The notes under the pieces: generated by a model
Databases searched by the model: none
The model's input: the letters and a program-made list of their open reading frames with translations, nothing else
Told to the model about the DNA's origin: nothing
Part shown: piece by piece, positions 62,128 through 64,000 of the stretch
Position numbering within the stretch: the stretch's first letter is position 1
Layout: each line of letters opens with the position of its first letter
Program-made: the position numbers and the translations under genes
Source of the DNA: Peptacetobacter sp900550335
Lineage (GTDB): Bacteria; Bacillota; Clostridia; Peptostreptococcales; Peptostreptococcaceae
Direction of reading: 5' to 3'
Assembly (NCBI RefSeq): GCF_047528295.1
Contig: NZ_CP180001.1
Span: 682,001 to 746,000, forward strand
Length of the DNA stretch: 64,000 bases

Positions 62128-62883
62128 TTAGATTTTGTATTCCTTTTGAAGTAATCTTAAAGCTTTTCTTTCTATTCTAGAGACTTGTACCTGTGAAATT
62201 CCCAATATTTTACCTACTTTTTCTTGTGTGAAGTCATTGAAATACCTTAGTTTTATCACTTTTGATTCTAATTCTGGTAGGTCGTCTATTATCTCATTTA
62301 ATTCTACTAAAATGGTATAATCTATCTCATCTTCTTTTACTAAGTTGTTTGAAAGATCTATTTTTATTATATCTCCGTCTAATTTTGAATCGTATATATC
62401 GAAAAATTCAACTGGAGATAGGGCTATTAAAGAGGCTTGAATCTTATCTTTATCTATATCTAAAGCTGATGAGAGCTCATCTAATGAAATTTCCTTGCCT
62501 GTTGTTTTGAAGTATTTGTCTTTATATTTTTTTACTTTCCAGTTTATGTATTTAAGCTCTCTAGAGACTTTTATTATCCCATCATCTCTCAAAAATCTTT
62601 TGATTTCACCATCAATCATTGGAACTGCATAGCTAGAAAACATAAATCCTAGGCTAGGTTTGAATCTGTTTATTGCTTTTAGAAGTCCAATACAACCAAG
62701 CTGAATTAAATCCTCGCGATCCAATCCACTAGGTAAAAATTTTAGAATGGCCTTATTTACAAGTCCAATATTCAATTTTATTAATTTATTTTTAGAAATT
62801 AAATCGCCCTTTTGTGCAGAATTGATTAGTTCTAACATGTTGTTGTAGTCTATAACCTTTGTATAGAATTCACTTTTTTCCAT
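62128..62883 (-). CDS. SigF/SigG-type RNA polymerase sigma factor
   Basis: A 251-residue sigma-70 factor of the sporulation SigF/SigG subgroup. Region 2 has NIGLVNKAILKF, DLIQLGCIGLLKAINRF (about residues 56-72) and MFSSYAVPMIDGEIKRFLRD, then IKVSRELK. Region 3 has GKEISLDELSSALDID and region 4 ends with FTQEKVGKILGISQVQVSRIERKA. AGGAGA precedes the start at 62883. Neither spoIIAA-spoIIAB (SigF context) nor spoIIGA-sigE (SigG context) is next to it, and several consensus residues differ, so a divergent SigG, a SigF paralogue, or a SigB-like stress factor are all possible. Confidence 0.85.
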   Translation of the reverse strand: MEKSEFYTKVIDYNNMLELINSAQKGDLISKNKLIKLNIGLVNKAILKFLPSGLDREDLIQLGCIGLLKAINRFKPSLGFMFSSYAVPMIDGEIKRFLRDDGIIKVSRELKYINWKVKKYKDKYFKTTGKEISLDELSSALDIDKDKIQASLIALSPVEFFDIYDSKLDGDIIKIDLSNNLVKEDEIDYTILVELNEIIDDLPELESKVIKLRYFNDFTQEKVGKILGISQVQVSRIERKALRLLQKEYKI

Positions 62884-63231
62884 TTTAAATATCTCCTATG
62901 CGTGTATGTGTGTGTAAATTTATAAGTTATATGAATAAAAAATAAAAAATATGAATTCATAAAATAATATATAAAAAATTTAGTAGCTACAATCATAGAA
63001 TATCAAAAAACACGAAAGAAATTTTAATATAAAGACAGTGAAAAAATCGTAGGATAAACTTTTAAAATATAAAATTTATAAATCTCTATAAATTTGTAAA
63101 AAATTGTCAAAGTTGTATACCAAAAAAAATATTTTCTGAAAATAAGAATATGTGAATATGTCAGATGAAAGTGTCGATAATAAAAATAGAATGACTTTTA
63201 AATTAAAAATTTTATAAAAGGAGTGATTTTA

Positions 63232-64000
63232 TTGAAAGTTGGAATTCCCAAGAAAATATCCATAAAATACAATGCATATCTTTTAGACGAGACAGATACA
63301 ACTGTAACGGTTGAGACATCAGAGGAAAGTATAGAGCTTATACAAGATATTAGGCTAGCTACAGGAAAAGAACCTATCATAGTAAAAAACACTGAAGAAA
63401 ATATAAGAAAAAAGATAAATATGCGATACGATTCAAATATGGAGGACAGCGAAGATAGGGCTCAAAGATTATTCAAAAGAATAACTGAGTTTTCGATTCG
63501 AGAAAATATAAGTGATATACACATTGAGCCTTTTGAAGAAGAGTTTAGGATTAGACTGAGGAGAGATGGAAAACTAGAACTTTATGACAAATTTTCTATG
63601 GCTTTTTATCCAGAATTTGTATCTTTTATAAAATTAAAATCAGGAATGGACATAGCTGAAAAAAGGATACCTCAGGATGGAAGACTAGGATTGTTTGAAA
63701 ATGGAGCAGATGTAGATGTTAGGGTTTCTTCAATACCTACTGTAAATGGCGAAAAGATAGTTATGAGAATTTTGAATAAAAATATATTTATAGAAAATAT
63801 ATCTAAGCCAGATTTTTCAAAAGATGAGATGGAGTTAGTATCGAAAATAATATCTAAAAAATCTGGAATAATTCTTGTCTGTGGTCCAACTGGAAGTGGT
63901 AAAACAACTACTGTATATTCAATTATAAAAAAACTTATGGACTTAGAGAGAAATATCACTACAATAGAGAATCCAATTGAATATAAGATAGATGGAATTA
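63232..64000 (+). CDS. GspE/PilB-type secretion or pilus ATPase (3' partial)
   Basis: The first 256 residues of a type II/IV secretion-superfamily ATPase that drives pilus or pseudopilus assembly. After a poorly conserved N-terminus it shows ISDIHIEPFEEEFRIRLRRD, KSGMDIAEKRIPQDGRLG, VDVRVSSIPTVNGEKIVMRI and Walker A VCGPTGSGKTTTVYS at about residues 222-236, followed by the Asp/Glu-box start TTIENPIEY. The start is TTG 63232 after AAAAGGAGTG. The frame is open at the right edge. PilB, ComGA and GspE cannot be separated without the following genes. The 62884-63231 gap shows nothing beyond A/T-rich DNA. Confidence 0.92.
   Translation, partial: MKVGIPKKISIKYNAYLLDETDTTVTVETSEESIELIQDIRLATGKEPIIVKNTEENIRKKINMRYDSNMEDSEDRAQRLFKRITEFSIRENISDIHIEPFEEEFRIRLRRDGKLELYDKFSMAFYPEFVSFIKLKSGMDIAEKRIPQDGRLGLFENGADVDVRVSSIPTVNGEKIVMRILNKNIFIENISKPDFSKDEMELVSKIISKKSGIILVCGPTGSGKTTTVYSIIKKLMDLERNITTIENPIEYKIDGI

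Overview
The window comes from a low-GC, anaerobic, spore-former-related Firmicute. The 16S rRNA genes, the cell-wall-binding type 2 (CWB2) surface proteins and the cobalamin/AdhE gene content point to Peptostreptococcaceae, close to Clostridioides difficile. Peptacetobacter (Clostridium) hiranonis is my best guess, from memory of its 16S rather than from a search.

Layout. (1) 1-1.9 kb: the 3' part of an alkaline phosphatase and a maltose/galactoside-type acetyltransferase. (2) 2.0-6.3 kb: a restriction-modification island. A complete DpnII-type GATC system (two methyltransferases and the endonuclease) sits between an extra DNA methyltransferase and a convergent controller-protein/nuclease pair that probably form a second system. 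(3) 6.4-9.3 kb: a small CWB2 surface protein and a single-chain L-serine dehydratase gene broken by an in-frame TGA. (4) 9.5-29.3 kb: a co-directional run of 20 genes holding nearly all of the anaerobic (early-cobalt) corrin pathway: cbiP, cbiA, cbiB, cobD-like, pduX-like, cbiC, D, E, T, F, G, H, J, K, L, then hemC and a cobA-hemD fusion, aroD, an arginase-fold gene and precorrin-2 dehydrogenase. (5) 29.3-39.36 kb: two tandem rRNA operons with tRNA-Leu(UAA) and a CAU tRNA between them; only the second 16S-23S spacer carries tRNA-Ala(UGC). (6) 39.4-43.2 kb: a cobalamin riboswitch followed by the cobalt transporter cbiMNQO, ending in a roughly 190-bp long-hairpin element. (7) 43.3-48.4 kb: pcrA helicase, an M18 aminopeptidase gene with a one-base frameshift, a patatin-like lipase and a cyclophilin. 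(8) 48.9-55.7 kb: two large secreted CWB2 proteins, one a chimera with a beta-helix-like N-terminus, the other carrying two GH20 hexosaminidase domains. (9) 55.9-64 kb: a LysR regulator, a possible structured non-coding RNA, a CBS-domain pyrophosphatase, adhE, a SigF/SigG-like sigma factor away from its usual neighbours, and the start of a GspE/PilB-type ATPase at the right edge.

How it works together. HemC and CobA-HemD make uroporphyrinogen III and precorrin-2. The dehydrogenase and CbiK give cobalt-sirohydrochlorin, and CbiL/H/F/G/D/J/E/T/C/A/P/B build cobinamide with the aminopropanol arm supplied by CobD and the PduX-like kinase. CbiMNQO supplies Co2+. The B12 riboswitch is seen only before the transporter; the biosynthetic run instead starts from a promoter overlapped by a Fur-box-like palindrome. 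Two housekeeping-type genes are broken by single-base lesions, which could be real decay or assembly error.
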